Of a stretch of DNA of 64,000 nucleotides, positions 1 to 8,519 are shown piece by piece. The position numbers and the translations under genes are program-made. Every line of letters begins with the position of its first letter. The stretch's first letter is position 1. Under the pieces are notes generated by a model. It saw only the letters and a list, made by a program, of their open reading frames with translations. It was not told the origin of the DNA and made no database searches. Source of the stretch: Pseudoduganella flava (GTDB lineage Bacteria; Pseudomonadota; Gammaproteobacteria; Burkholderiales; Burkholderiaceae_D); NCBI RefSeq assembly GCF_007830495.1, contig NZ_VLKW01000005.1:179481-243480 (forward strand), in the 5' to 3' direction.

Positions 1-2
1 GG

Positions 3-458
3 GCCCGCCTGGCCCGGGCCGATTTCCGGCAGACGCGGATGCAGGGCTGCGCGTTCAACGGCGCCGACCTGTCCGCCAGTAGCTGGCATTACGCGGAATT
101 ACAGGAGACGCAGGGCGCGGCAGGCACCGACTGGCGCGATGCCGTGCTGCGCGGCACGCGCGCAACGGACTGCGACTTCCATGGCGCCCGCATGGCGGGT
201 GCGGAGCTGACGGGCGGGCGCTTCCTGCGCACGGATTTCGGCACGTGCGACTTGTCAGGCGCGAAGCTGGACAGTGCCCATTTCCCGTTCTGCAGCCTGA
301 TCGGCGCGCGCCTGCAGCAGGCCAGCGCGCATGGTGCCGACTTCGGCCGCAGCATCTGCCGGCGCGGCGATTTCGACGGCGCCGTGCTGGACCGGGCCCG
401 CTTCGCGTGGCCGTCGTTCGGTGGCCCCGACCTGGCACTGATCGCGGGAGCGTCCTGA
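3..458 (+). CDS. pentapeptide-repeat protein, C-terminal part (5' end outside window)
   Basis: The reading frame is open from the window edge, so the true start lies upstream. The visible part shows degenerate five-residue periodicity of the A(D/N)LXX type (for example CAFNGADLS, AELTGGRF, CDLSGAKLD, AHGADFGRS, AVLDRARF), which in this superfamily folds into a right-handed quadrilateral beta-helix. No enzymatic motif is visible and the function is unknown. Its stop codon overlaps the next gene's start as TGATG (456-460), so the two genes are very probably translationally coupled and functionally linked. Confidence 0.8.
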   Translation, partial: ARLARADFRQTRMQGCAFNGADLSASSWHYAELQETQGAAGTDWRDAVLRGTRATDCDFHGARMAGAELTGGRFLRTDFGTCDLSGAKLDSAHFPFCSLIGARLQQASAHGADFGRSICRRGDFDGAVLDRARFAWPSFGGPDLALIAGAS

Positions 459-1468
459 TGCTCCGGGCGGCCATGCTCGCCGCCGCATTCGTCTGCGGTG
501 CGAACGCCGCTGCCGAATGCCCCACGGAGCAGGAACTGGACGCGCTGCGCGTGACGGCCGTCAGCGCCTTCAATCCGCGCCATCCGGGCCGCCCGCTGCC
601 CGAGGCGTCGCTGCGCGACGGCATCACGGTGACCGTCGAAGGCTTGCCGGTGCTGCTGCGGCAAGCGGCCTGCACGGCGCAGCGCCACAAGGTGGTGCTG
701 TTCCTCGACGGCCGGCCGCTGCCCGACATCGTCCCCTACCCGCCCAGCAATGGCCAACAGCAGACGTTGCATTTCGTGTTGAACCGCACCGAAACGTCGC
801 GCGACGTCTGGACCCACCTGCTCGGCAAGCCCACCTTCGCGCCGCGCGATGTGCCCGTCAGCGTCGGGCTCGAGGACGGCGCCGCGGTGGCGTCGGACGT
901 CGCGCTGCGGCTGCGCGTGATTCCGATGGGCTGGTTTGCCCTGTGGAGCACGCTGCTGGCGGTCCTCGGCGTCAGCTTCATCGTGCTGGCCCGGCGCAGC
1001 GACGTGCTGCGCGACCCCGGCCCGGCGCCGGCGCCCGGCGTGCGCAAGCCCTACAGCCTGGCGCGCACGCAGGCGGCCACGTGGTTCTTCCTGATCCTCG
1101 CGTCGTACGTGTTCATCGGCATGGTCACGGGCGACTATGCGACGACGATCACGAACACCGTGCTGGGGCTGATGGGCATCAGCGCCGGCACCGTCGTCGG
1201 CTCGTCGCTGATCGACCAGCCGCCGGCCGGCGCCGCGGCGATTCCGCCGCCGAGCCGCGGCTGGCTGCTGGACATTCTCAGCGACAGCTATGGCGTCAGC
1301 TTCCACCGCTTCCAGATGGCGGCGTGGACACTGGTGCTGTCGATCGTGTTCATCCAGCAGGTCTACGGCAACCTGGCGATGCCGGACTTCGACGTGACCC
1401 TGCTCGGGCTGATGGGCATCAGCGCCGGCACCTACCTGGGCTTGAAGACGACGGCGGAACGCAAATGA
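458..1468 (+). CDS. predicted secreted/inner-membrane protein with repeated GLMGISAGT segment
   Basis: 336 residues. The ATG is chosen because it overlaps the upstream stop (TGATG) and gives a clean signal peptide (hydrophobic, ending around ANAAAE). A periplasmic-type domain of roughly 130 residues follows, then about five hydrophobic segments. The motif LGLMGISAGT occurs twice, once in a mid-protein transmembrane segment and once at the C-terminus, suggesting an internal duplication of a membrane hairpin. I do not recognise the family. Co-translation with the pentapeptide-repeat gene suggests a shared role. Confidence 0.75.
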   Translation: MLRAAMLAAAFVCGANAAAECPTEQELDALRVTAVSAFNPRHPGRPLPEASLRDGITVTVEGLPVLLRQAACTAQRHKVVLFLDGRPLPDIVPYPPSNGQQQTLHFVLNRTETSRDVWTHLLGKPTFAPRDVPVSVGLEDGAAVASDVALRLRVIPMGWFALWSTLLAVLGVSFIVLARRSDVLRDPGPAPAPGVRKPYSLARTQAATWFFLILASYVFIGMVTGDYATTITNTVLGLMGISAGTVVGSSLIDQPPAGAAAIPPPSRGWLLDILSDSYGVSFHRFQMAAWTLVLSIVFIQQVYGNLAMPDFDVTLLGLMGISAGTYLGLKTTAERK

Positions 1469-1481
1469 GGCAAGCGGGCGT

Positions 1482-2198
1482 TCAGCGCAGCTGGCGCAAG
1501 TCCGTCACCGGTTCTCGGCCGAACGCGCCGGACAGCGCATAAGCAACCAGCCGCGCGCCCGCGGCGAACGGGTCGTCCAGCGCGCCGTCGCGCTGCAACG
1601 CGACGAACCGCTCGATCGACGGGAAGTCCCGCGCCGACATCGCCCGGATCTGCGCCTGCATGCCCGTGTCGATGACGCCCGGCGCGACGCTGGCGATCGC
1701 CAGCCCCGGCACACCATCGAGCACGGTGGCGCGCGCGTGCATGTCCAGCGCCGCCTTAGTCGCGCAATACGTGCTCCAGCCGGCATAGGGGGCGCGAGCG
1801 GCGCCGCTCGAGACGTGCAGCACGCGGCGATCGGGGCACGTGCCCGTCGCGGCGACAAAGGCGTCGGTCAGCACGAGCACCGCGGATACGTTGACGGCCA
1901 CCGCCTGCGCCAGCTGCGCGCCACCCAGCCTCCCGGGTGCACCGACCGGCTGCACAACCCCGGCGTTGTTGATGAGCAGCGCCTGCTGAGCGCCGCCCAG
2001 GAACGCGGCCAGCTCGCCACCATCCAGCCACGCCTGCAGCGCGGTCGCGTCGGCCAGGTCCAACGCGACCTGACGCAAGCCCGGCTGCGCGTCGCCGGCG
2101 TGGCGCGCGAGGCCCATCACTTCGGCGCCGCCGGCCAACAACGCACGTGCGATGCCGGCGCCGAGGCCACGGCTGTGTCCGGTGACGATGGCTTTCAT
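1482..2198 (-). CDS. SDR-family NAD(P)-dependent oxidoreductase
   Basis: 238 residues, a typical classical short-chain dehydrogenase/reductase. The cofactor motif TGHSRGLG lies at residues 6-13, NNAG at 77-80, and the catalytic Ser131, Tyr144 and Lys148 (YxxxK) are all present, so it should be an active oxidoreductase. An Arg in the glycine-rich loop is compatible with NADP(H) use, but that is inference. The substrate cannot be told from sequence. It is convergent with the preceding membrane-protein gene (13-nt gap). Confidence 0.9.
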   Translation of the reverse strand: MKAIVTGHSRGLGAGIARALLAGGAEVMGLARHAGDAQPGLRQVALDLADATALQAWLDGGELAAFLGGAQQALLINNAGVVQPVGAPGRLGGAQLAQAVAVNVSAVLVLTDAFVAATGTCPDRRVLHVSSGAARAPYAGWSTYCATKAALDMHARATVLDGVPGLAIASVAPGVIDTGMQAQIRAMSARDFPSIERFVALQRDGALDDPFAAGARLVAYALSGAFGREPVTDLRQLR

Positions 2199-2225
2199 GT
2201 GTCCTCCCGCGCAAAAGCGGGAATT

Positions 2226-2750
2226 TTACCGTGCCGCGTCGGGGCCGATACGGCGCGTGTCGTAGGTCTGCGTGGCGCAGTGCAGCGTGATGCGGGAGCC
2301 GTGGCTGCCGCCGAGGAATTGATGGACGACCCGCAGGCCAAGCGCCTGCACGGCGCGCTCCAGCGCGGCGATGTTGCGCTCGCCGACGCGCAGCGGGAAC
2401 TGCACCCGTTCGAACAGGCTGGCGCCGCCGGCCGCGATCACTTCGAGCTCGGCGTAGTCTTCCTCGCGGGCGCCGAGCCCGCGCAGCAGCGCAGGCAGCG
2501 CGTTGCTGACGTAGCGCAGGTCGAGGCCCGTGTCGTCCGGCGGTGCTTCCGCCAGCAGGCAGTGCGCCAGCGCGCAGCGCTTCTTGCGGCGCCACAGGAT
2601 GCCGATGCCGACACAGGAGCCCAGCAGCGCCGTCAACACCATATTGCCGCTGCCGACCGCGAGCGCGCCCGCCCACACGTGGGTGACGTCGGCAGCGGCG
2701 AGGTTCGGTGCGGTGCCGGCAGGCGGCGTGAGGACTAGGGAATTCGGCAT
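2226..2750 (-). CDS. cheD: CheD-like chemoreceptor glutamine deamidase
   Basis: 174 residues. CheD deamidates specific glutamines of methyl-accepting chemotaxis receptors and can interact with CheC or CheY. The triad is visible as Thr40, Cys46 (in LLGSCVGI) and His63 (in LAHCLL). The spacing T-6-C-17-H is the same as in Thermotoga CheD (T21/C27/H44, from memory). A later GGASLF and GERNI also fit the family. The start is set by the family length. No chemotaxis gene is near, so this is an orphan copy and its receptor targets are unknown. Confidence 0.85.
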   Translation of the reverse strand: MPNSLVLTPPAGTAPNLAAADVTHVWAGALAVGSGNMVLTALLGSCVGIGILWRRKKRCALAHCLLAEAPPDDTGLDLRYVSNALPALLRGLGAREEDYAELEVIAAGGASLFERVQFPLRVGERNIAALERAVQALGLRVVHQFLGGSHGSRITLHCATQTYDTRRIGPDAAR

Positions 2751-2831
2751 GGGGACCCAATGGCAATGAAAGCAAAGGCGGCGACGGCGCCGCAAGACTG
2801 GTTGCCGGACATTGATTGGGTCAGCCCCGCT

Positions 2832-2860
2832 ATGATGCACGCAGGAAATAGATCTGTAAA
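2832..2860 (-). promoter_or_regulatory. candidate sigma-70 promoter for cheD
   Basis: On the minus strand a -35 of TTTACA (2855-2860, 5/6) is followed after 17 nt by CATCAT (2832-2837, 4/6). Transcription would start about 75 nt before the cheD ATG. Pattern match only. Confidence 0.4.
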
Positions 2861-2902
2861 TGGCGTTTACCCAACAGTCCCAGGAACTGTCGGGTGCCGC
2901 CG

Positions 2903-3079
2903 TCAGCGGCCCTGCTTGCGCAGGCTGTGCCAGATCGCCAGCAGCACGGGGATCGCCAGCGTGACGCCGGAAACGGCGTCCCATACGCCGTCGCCCAGCA
3001 GCGCGGCGAGCAGGCCGATCGTCGTCAGGATGCCGAGCAGGATCGGCACGCCCCACAGCCGCAGGAAGGCCGGGCTCAT
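2903..3079 (-). CDS. small membrane protein coupled to PepSY gene
   Basis: 58 residues with two hydrophobic segments and a basic C-terminus (SLRKQGR). Its ATG overlaps the stop of the PepSY gene by ATGA (3076-3079), so it is translationally coupled to that gene. The family is unrecognised. From its position it probably acts with the PepSY membrane protein in the iron-regulated unit. Longer upstream starts in the same frame would run inside the PepSY gene and are not needed. Confidence 0.7.
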   Translation of the reverse strand: MSPAFLRLWGVPILLGILTTIGLLAALLGDGVWDAVSGVTLAIPVLLAIWHSLRKQGR

Positions 3080-4245
3080 CGCGGTTCTCCCTGCGCCAGC
3101 GCGGGCATGCCGGCCACTTCCGCAACGGCTTCCTGCTCGCTGGCGGCACGCGCCGGCACCGTCACGCCGCGCTTGAGCCACAGGTACAGGCCGCTGCCGA
3201 GCACGAAGATCGTGATCACGTCCAGCGCCGCCCACAGGAACTGCATGACGGGACCGCCGTAGTCGCCGAAGTGCAGCGGTTGCGACACCAGCAGTGCCGT
3301 CAGATACCACGGCAGCTCGCGACTATCGGTCACCCTGGCCGTCTGCGCGTCGATCAGCACCGGCTTGTACAGGCGCGACGTGAACGGCTGGTTGCCGTTC
3401 ATGAACACGCCATAGTGGTGTTCGCTGGAATACGGCGTGCCGGGGAAGGCGATGAAGCCGATCTTCATGCCCGGCTCGGCGGCGCGGGCCTGGCGCACGG
3501 CCTCTTCCATCGAGCCGAATGTCGCGATCGGCGGCGCGTTGCGGTACGGCGCCAGCATCTCGGCCAGCTCCGTCGATTGCCAGTACTTCAGCATCAGGTC
3601 TGCCCATGTGTTGATCATGCCCGTCGCGCCGACGACGAAGGCCCACGTCAACGTCACGATGCCCAGCAGGTTGTGCAGGTCAAGCCACTTGGTGCGCTTG
3701 GTGCGCTCGCGGCGCACCGTGCCGAAGTCGAGCTTGCGCATGAATGGCGCGTACAGCACGACGCCGGAGACGATCGCAACCAGCAGCAGCAAGCCCATCA
3801 GGCCAAGGAACAGCTTGCCCCACAGGCCGGCATACAGGTCCACGTGCAGGTGGAACATCACGGACATGAAGCTGCCTTCGAATTGCGGGGTCGGCAGCAC
3901 CTCGGCGGTGCGGGCGTCGACGGCGATCGCCTTGTAGTTCTCGTCAGTGCCGTGGTCGCCCAGCGTCAGGTTCCAGATGTTCGGTTCGTCCGCCTCCTGC
4001 GACATGTACATCATCTTCTTGCCGGGATAGGCGGCCATGCCGGCGGCCACGATCTTGTCGAGGTTGGCCTTCGGCGTATCGGCCGGCAGCGCTTTCGCTT
4101 CCACCTCGTTGCCCAGCAGATGGCCGATCTCGTGGTGGTAGATCAGCGGCAGGCCGGTAACGCACAGCAGCAGCATGAAGACGGTGCAGACGAGGCTGCT
4201 CCATTTATGGATCCAGGCCCAACGGCGGATGGCGACAGGAGTCAT
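3076..4245 (-). CDS. PepSY-associated TM helix protein (siderophore-uptake associated)
   Basis: 389 residues from an ATG giving the usual N-terminus (RRWAWIHKWSSL), which leads straight into the first transmembrane helix. Four main hydrophobic helices are seen: one N-terminal, two near the middle (around LFLGLMGLLLLVAIVSG and the HNLLGIV region) and one C-terminal. Large periplasmic loops lie between them. Such proteins are commonly encoded beside TonB-dependent ferric-siderophore receptors, and some members reduce or help release siderophore iron. It is divergent from the TonB receptor across a Fur box, so iron repression of both is expected. Confidence 0.88.
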   Translation of the reverse strand: MTPVAIRRWAWIHKWSSLVCTVFMLLLCVTGLPLIYHHEIGHLLGNEVEAKALPADTPKANLDKIVAAGMAAYPGKKMMYMSQEADEPNIWNLTLGDHGTDENYKAIAVDARTAEVLPTPQFEGSFMSVMFHLHVDLYAGLWGKLFLGLMGLLLLVAIVSGVVLYAPFMRKLDFGTVRRERTKRTKWLDLHNLLGIVTLTWAFVVGATGMINTWADLMLKYWQSTELAEMLAPYRNAPPIATFGSMEEAVRQARAAEPGMKIGFIAFPGTPYSSEHHYGVFMNGNQPFTSRLYKPVLIDAQTARVTDSRELPWYLTALLVSQPLHFGDYGGPVMQFLWAALDVITIFVLGSGLYLWLKRGVTVPARAASEQEAVAEVAGMPALAQGEPR

Positions 4246-4278
4246 TGTATTGATCGGTCGGATTGGCGATATGAGGAT

Positions 4279-4297
4279 GATAATGCAAACCATTCTC
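4279..4297. promoter_or_regulatory. Fur box between divergent iron genes
   Basis: The 19-mer starting GATAATGCAAACC matches the classical Fur consensus (GATAATGATAATCATTATC) at 15 of 19 positions. It sits between the divergent PepSY and TonB-receptor genes, where Fur would repress both in iron-replete cells. Pattern match plus context. Confidence 0.75.
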
Positions 4298-4368
4298 ATT
4301 TACCATAGAGCGATGAACGGCTACAATAATAAAACTCATTCATTACTGAACATCATTACAACACTGCC

Positions 4369-6546
4369 ATGTCCAAACCCGTCTTTACCCTCACTCCCCT
4401 CGCCTGCGCCGCCGCACTGTTCGCCGCCGGCGCCGCCCACGCCCAGGAAACCGCCGCCACCGAGCAGACGATGCAGACCGTTGTCGTCACCGCGTCCGCC
4501 GACGCTTCCGCGCAGGGCTTGACGAAAGCCTACTCCGGCGGCCAGGTGGCGCGCGGCGGCCGCATCGGCCTGCTGGGCAACGTCGACATGATGGATACGC
4601 CGTTCAACGGCACGGCTTACACCCAGCAGCTGTTGCAGGACCAGCAGACGCACAGCGTCGCCGACGTACTGCAGAACGATGCCGGCGTGCGGGTGACGCG
4701 CGGCTTCGGCAACTACCAGGAGATGTACATGATCCGCGGCTTCGCCGCCAATTCGGACGATCTCGCGTACAACGGCCTGTACGGCATCCTGCCGCGCCAG
4801 TACGTGGCCACCGAACTGCTTGAGCGGGTCGAGGTGTTCCGCGGCGCCAGCGCGTTCCTGAACGGCGCGGCGCCGGGCGGTGGCGGCATCGGCGGGTCGA
4901 TCAACCTGCTGCCGAAACGCGCGGGCAACGATCCGCTGACGTCGTTCACGGCCGGCTTCGAATCGGGCGGCCAGAAATACGCGGCGGCGGACATCGGCCG
5001 CCGCTTCGGCCCTGACAACCGCGCCGGCATCCGCGTCAACGCGGTGCGGCGCGACGGCGACACGGTCATCGACCGCGAACAGCGCGAGCTGTCGCTGGCC
5101 TCGGTAGGGTTCGACTGGAACGGCGGCAATTATCGCCTGTCGGCCGACGCCGGCTACCAGGACCACAAACTGACCGCCGCCCGCCCGAGCGTCAACGTGA
5201 AGGCCGGCGTTGCCGTCCCCGCGGCGCCGGACAGCGACAGCAACTACGCACAGCCATGGACGCATTCGAACGAACGCGACACGTTCGGCACGTTGCGCGG
5301 CGAACTCGACCTGGCGAAGGACACGGTAGCCTGGGCCGCCTTCGGTGCCCGTTCCGGTCGCGAATCGAACACGCTGGGCACGCCGACGGTGATATCGGCC
5401 GACGGCGCCGCCACGACCTACCGCTTCGATAACGAGCGCAAGGACACCGTGCGTACCGGCGAGATCGGTGTCCGCACCAAGCTGCGCACCGGTGCCGTCG
5501 GCCACAGCATCAGCGCCAGCGCGACGGGCTTCCACAGCGATTCGCGCAACGCCTATGCGACGAGCCTGTCCGGCGCGTTGGCGACGAACATTTACACGCC
5601 GGTCGATGCGCCGGCACCGGCCGCCACGGTGGTCATCGGCGGCCGTCTCGATGCGCCGCTGACGACGACGAAGGCGATCCTGTCCAGCTATGCGATCGCC
5701 GATACGCTGTCGTTCGCGGACGACACCGTGCTCGCCACCGTGGGCTTGCGCCACCAGCGCATCAAGACGTTCAACTACAACTACGACACGGGCATCCAGA
5801 ACGCGGCCTACGACAAGAGCCGCAATACGCCGGTCGCCGCGATCGTGTTCAAGCCGCTGCGCGAGCTGTCGCTGTACGCGAACTATATCGAGGCGCTGCA
5901 GCAGGGTAAGGTCGCGTCGGGTACCGGCGTGCTGAACCAGGGCGCGATGTTCCCGCCGACGGTGTCGCGCCAGCGCGAGATCGGCGCCAAGTACGACGCC
6001 GGCAAGGTGGGCATCACGGCCGCGCTGTTCTCGACGGCGGTGCCGCAGGCCTACGTGGTGAATCAGGTCTACGGCCTGAACGGCGAATCGCGCAACCGCG
6101 GCGTCGAACTGAACGTGTTCGGCCAGCCGCTGCGCGGCCTGCGCCTGCTGGGCGGCGTGACCTTCCTCGACGCGAAGCAGCGCCGCACCGCGGGCGGTAC
6201 CTTCGACGGCAACGACGCGCTGGGCGTCCCTGACACCCAGCTGAACCTGAACGCCGACTGGGACGTGCCGGGCGTGGCCGGCCTCGCGTTGAATGGCCGC
6301 GTCACCTACACCTCCAAGCAATACCTGGATGGCGCGAACCTGCAGCAGGTGCCGTCGTGGACCCGCACGGACGCGGGCGTGCGCTACATCACCCGTCTGG
6401 GCGAACACTCCGTGACGCTGCGCGCCCGCATCGACAATGTATTCGACCGCAGCTACTGGGCATCGGCCGGCGGCGCATCCGGTGCCGGCTACCTGGTGCA
6501 AGGCGCGCCGCGCACGTTCGCATTGTCCGGCACGCTTGACTTCTGA
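4369..6546 (+). CDS. TonB-dependent siderophore receptor
   Basis: 725 residues. Signal peptide 1-25 (cleavage after AHA), then a TonB box (QTVVVTAS), a plug domain (with SVADVLQNDAGVRV and the MYMIRGF motif) and a 22-strand-type barrel ending in a terminal Phe (TLDF), as outer-membrane barrels do. It resembles the FhuE/ferrichrome-type siderophore receptor group, which takes ferric siderophores across the outer membrane using TonB energy. The exact siderophore cannot be told. The Fur box upstream supports iron control. Confidence 0.93.
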   Translation: MSKPVFTLTPLACAAALFAAGAAHAQETAATEQTMQTVVVTASADASAQGLTKAYSGGQVARGGRIGLLGNVDMMDTPFNGTAYTQQLLQDQQTHSVADVLQNDAGVRVTRGFGNYQEMYMIRGFAANSDDLAYNGLYGILPRQYVATELLERVEVFRGASAFLNGAAPGGGGIGGSINLLPKRAGNDPLTSFTAGFESGGQKYAAADIGRRFGPDNRAGIRVNAVRRDGDTVIDREQRELSLASVGFDWNGGNYRLSADAGYQDHKLTAARPSVNVKAGVAVPAAPDSDSNYAQPWTHSNERDTFGTLRGELDLAKDTVAWAAFGARSGRESNTLGTPTVISADGAATTYRFDNERKDTVRTGEIGVRTKLRTGAVGHSISASATGFHSDSRNAYATSLSGALATNIYTPVDAPAPAATVVIGGRLDAPLTTTKAILSSYAIADTLSFADDTVLATVGLRHQRIKTFNYNYDTGIQNAAYDKSRNTPVAAIVFKPLRELSLYANYIEALQQGKVASGTGVLNQGAMFPPTVSRQREIGAKYDAGKVGITAALFSTAVPQAYVVNQVYGLNGESRNRGVELNVFGQPLRGLRLLGGVTFLDAKQRRTAGGTFDGNDALGVPDTQLNLNADWDVPGVAGLALNGRVTYTSKQYLDGANLQQVPSWTRTDAGVRYITRLGEHSVTLRARIDNVFDRSYWASAGGASGAGYLVQGAPRTFALSGTLDF

Positions 6547-6560
6547 CTGGACTTGCATTG

Positions 6561-6594
6561 CGGGCTGTGGTGAGATACGTCCTACCGCAGCCCG
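6561..6594 (+). terminator. GC-rich hairpin after the TonB receptor
   Basis: CGGGCTGTGG (6561-6570) pairs with CCGCAGCCCG (6585-6594) with one G-T wobble. There is no U-tract, so it may be a weak terminator or an attenuating hairpin just before the next gene's Shine-Dalgarno. Confidence 0.35.
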
Positions 6595-6606
6595 GAGCAA
6601 GCCCGC

Positions 6607-7881
6607 ATGGACGTCATCACCACCGCATTGACCGCGGCGATCGCCGACGGCGGCACCAACGCCGCCTACCAGATGCTGAAGGCCCGCCTGGCGGGCAGGT
6701 CGCCGCGTGTCGATGAAGCCATCGCCGACCTCGAGGAAGACCCGGGCTCGCTGTCGCGCCAGTTCGCGGTGTCGGATGCGCTGGCGGCGGCGGGCCTCGC
6801 CGGCGACCGCTACCTGCGCGCCGCCGCCCGCAACCTGATCGAAGAGACCGAACGGCGCCGGCCGCTGCACCCGGCGCAGGCGCAAGCGGGCGAACCGAAC
6901 CACGTCGTCATGCAGGTGTTCTTTGCCACCGATCGCCAGCAGACGGGCGACCGCCACCCGGCCCGGCTGTTCGGCGCCGCCCGCGGCCCGCTCAGCTACG
7001 GCAGCTGCGAAGTCGGCATCCCGCGCGACCACCGGGTCGGTGCGCTGGAATCCCCTTCCGTGTTGCGCCTGCAGTTCCGGCCCGACCCGGACCGCCACGT
7101 CGTGCTGCTGCGCATCGAGACGGCAACCCGCGAGCAGTTCTTTCCCACGGTTGCCGACCGCGTCGGCCGCGGTGCCACACAGGCGGCACTGCTGTTCGTG
7201 CATGGCTACCGCGTCAGCTTCGAGGATGCCGCGCGGCGTACCGGGCAGATCGCCTACGACCTGCAGTTCACTGGCGTACCCGTGTTCTACAGCTGGCCGT
7301 CGCAGGGCCGGCTATCCGGCTACATGATCGATGAAACCAATATCGAGTGGGCACAGTCCCAACTGACGGAGTTCCTGACGGACTTCCTGGAGCAGACGCA
7401 GGCCGAGCATGTCTACCTGCTGGGCCACGGCATGGGCAACCGGGCACTGGTCCGGGCTGCCGCCGCGATCATTGCCGACCGGCCCGACCTTGCCGGGAGG
7501 CTGCGCGAGATCATCCTGACAGCGCCGGACATCGATGCCGACGTGTTCCGGCACGATATCGCGCCGGCCCTGTCCACGGCGGGCAATCCGGTGACGCTGT
7601 ACGCATCGTCCGAAGACAGCGCGCTGCAGGTGTCGCAGCGGATGCATGGCCATGCCCGGGCCGGCGACAGCGGCGCGGGGCTCGTCGTGGTGCCCGGAGT
7701 GGAGACGATCGATGCGAGCAAGGTCGATACCAGTTTCATCGGCCATTCGTACTACGCGCAGGGCCGTTCGACGCTGGCGGACATGCATTACCTGATCAGC
7801 CAGCAGTTGCGGGCCGGACAGCGCCCCGGCCTGCATGCCGTGGACGGTCCCGGCGGACGCTACTGGACCTTCAACGAGTAG
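6607..7881 (+). CDS. DUF900-type alpha/beta-hydrolase with Gly in place of nucleophile Ser
   Basis: 424 residues. Residues ~1-90 form an Ala-rich helical region, then an esterase/lipase-like alpha/beta-hydrolase domain runs from about 100 (MQVFFATDR) to the C-terminus. The nucleophile elbow reads GHGMG at 273-277, so the expected Ser is Gly275 (codon GGC, 7429-7431), one base from AGC. The candidate acid (Asp308/Asp310) and His380 remain. The N-terminal region resembles the small helical adaptor regions found in front of effectors in some conflict systems, but this is a weak impression. Catalysis is doubtful; a binding or scaffold role is possible. It precedes an Hpt-like gene by 9 nt. Confidence 0.8.
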   Translation: MDVITTALTAAIADGGTNAAYQMLKARLAGRSPRVDEAIADLEEDPGSLSRQFAVSDALAAAGLAGDRYLRAAARNLIEETERRRPLHPAQAQAGEPNHVVMQVFFATDRQQTGDRHPARLFGAARGPLSYGSCEVGIPRDHRVGALESPSVLRLQFRPDPDRHVVLLRIETATREQFFPTVADRVGRGATQAALLFVHGYRVSFEDAARRTGQIAYDLQFTGVPVFYSWPSQGRLSGYMIDETNIEWAQSQLTEFLTDFLEQTQAEHVYLLGHGMGNRALVRAAAAIIADRPDLAGRLREIILTAPDIDADVFRHDIAPALSTAGNPVTLYASSEDSALQVSQRMHGHARAGDSGAGLVVVPGVETIDASKVDTSFIGHSYYAQGRSTLADMHYLISQQLRAGQRPGLHAVDGPGGRYWTFNE

Positions 7882-7890
7882 GAGAGCCAC

Positions 7891-8292
7891 ATGACGGCCT
7901 ATGCAAGTGCCTCGGATGAAACAATTTTCTGTGTCGACGAGCTAGTCGAGGAGATGGGCAACGACGCCCGTGCGGTCGCGAAAGTGATACGGCGCGTACG
8001 CGAAGTGATCGGCAACGGCATCGACCCGTTGAACATGGCCGGCGAAGCCGTCCAGCAAGCACGCTTCATGGAGGCGCGCCGCATCCTGCACAATCTGCGC
8101 AACGAAGTCAGCGAACTGGGCGCCAGCCGCTTCGTCGGTGCCTGCCTTGCGCTTGAACTGGCGCTCACCGAGGGCAAGGTCATCGAGATCCCGCTGCTGT
8201 TCACGGCGGCCGAGAGCGAGCTGCGCCTCGTGATGGAACATGCCGGCGCCTGGCTCGACCAGCATGCCGGCCGCGCGAGCGATCGCGCCTGA
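7891..8292 (+). CDS. small all-helical Hpt-like protein
   Basis: 133 residues, with a good GGAGAG Shine-Dalgarno 9 nt after the hydrolase stop. The segment from His67 (ILHNLRNEVSELGASRF) followed by a conserved-looking ACLALELAL helix has the shape of a histidine-phosphotransfer domain (H-x-L-K-G then LGA). Lys and Gly are replaced by Arg and Asn. If genuine it would relay phosphoryl groups or dock on a kinase. It may equally be a degenerate Hpt. The operon position ties it to the hydrolase. Confidence 0.6.
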   Translation: MTAYASASDETIFCVDELVEEMGNDARAVAKVIRRVREVIGNGIDPLNMAGEAVQQARFMEARRILHNLRNEVSELGASRFVGACLALELALTEGKVIEIPLLFTAAESELRLVMEHAGAWLDQHAGRASDRA

Positions 8293-8519
8293 ACCGTACT
8301 AACGAATCGTTACAATTGTTACCCGCACCGCTGAACTTCTCCTGCCTTTCCGCAAAGTCAACATGTTAAGATCGATAACGATCTGGCGCGTTTGAACCGC
8401 ACGCCGACACCGGATGCATTGCGGCGCACCATTTTCTTTAGGGAAATTGTGCACGAACTGGTATCATTGCCACCCTTTCATCCGAGCTGTGCAGGCTTGA
8501 ATAAGGCAAGAAGAAGAAC

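Noticed and set aside
4336..7203. Long minus-strand open frame opposite the TonB receptor
   Set aside because: Antisense shadow in GC-rich DNA; the receptor on the plus strand has all family motifs.
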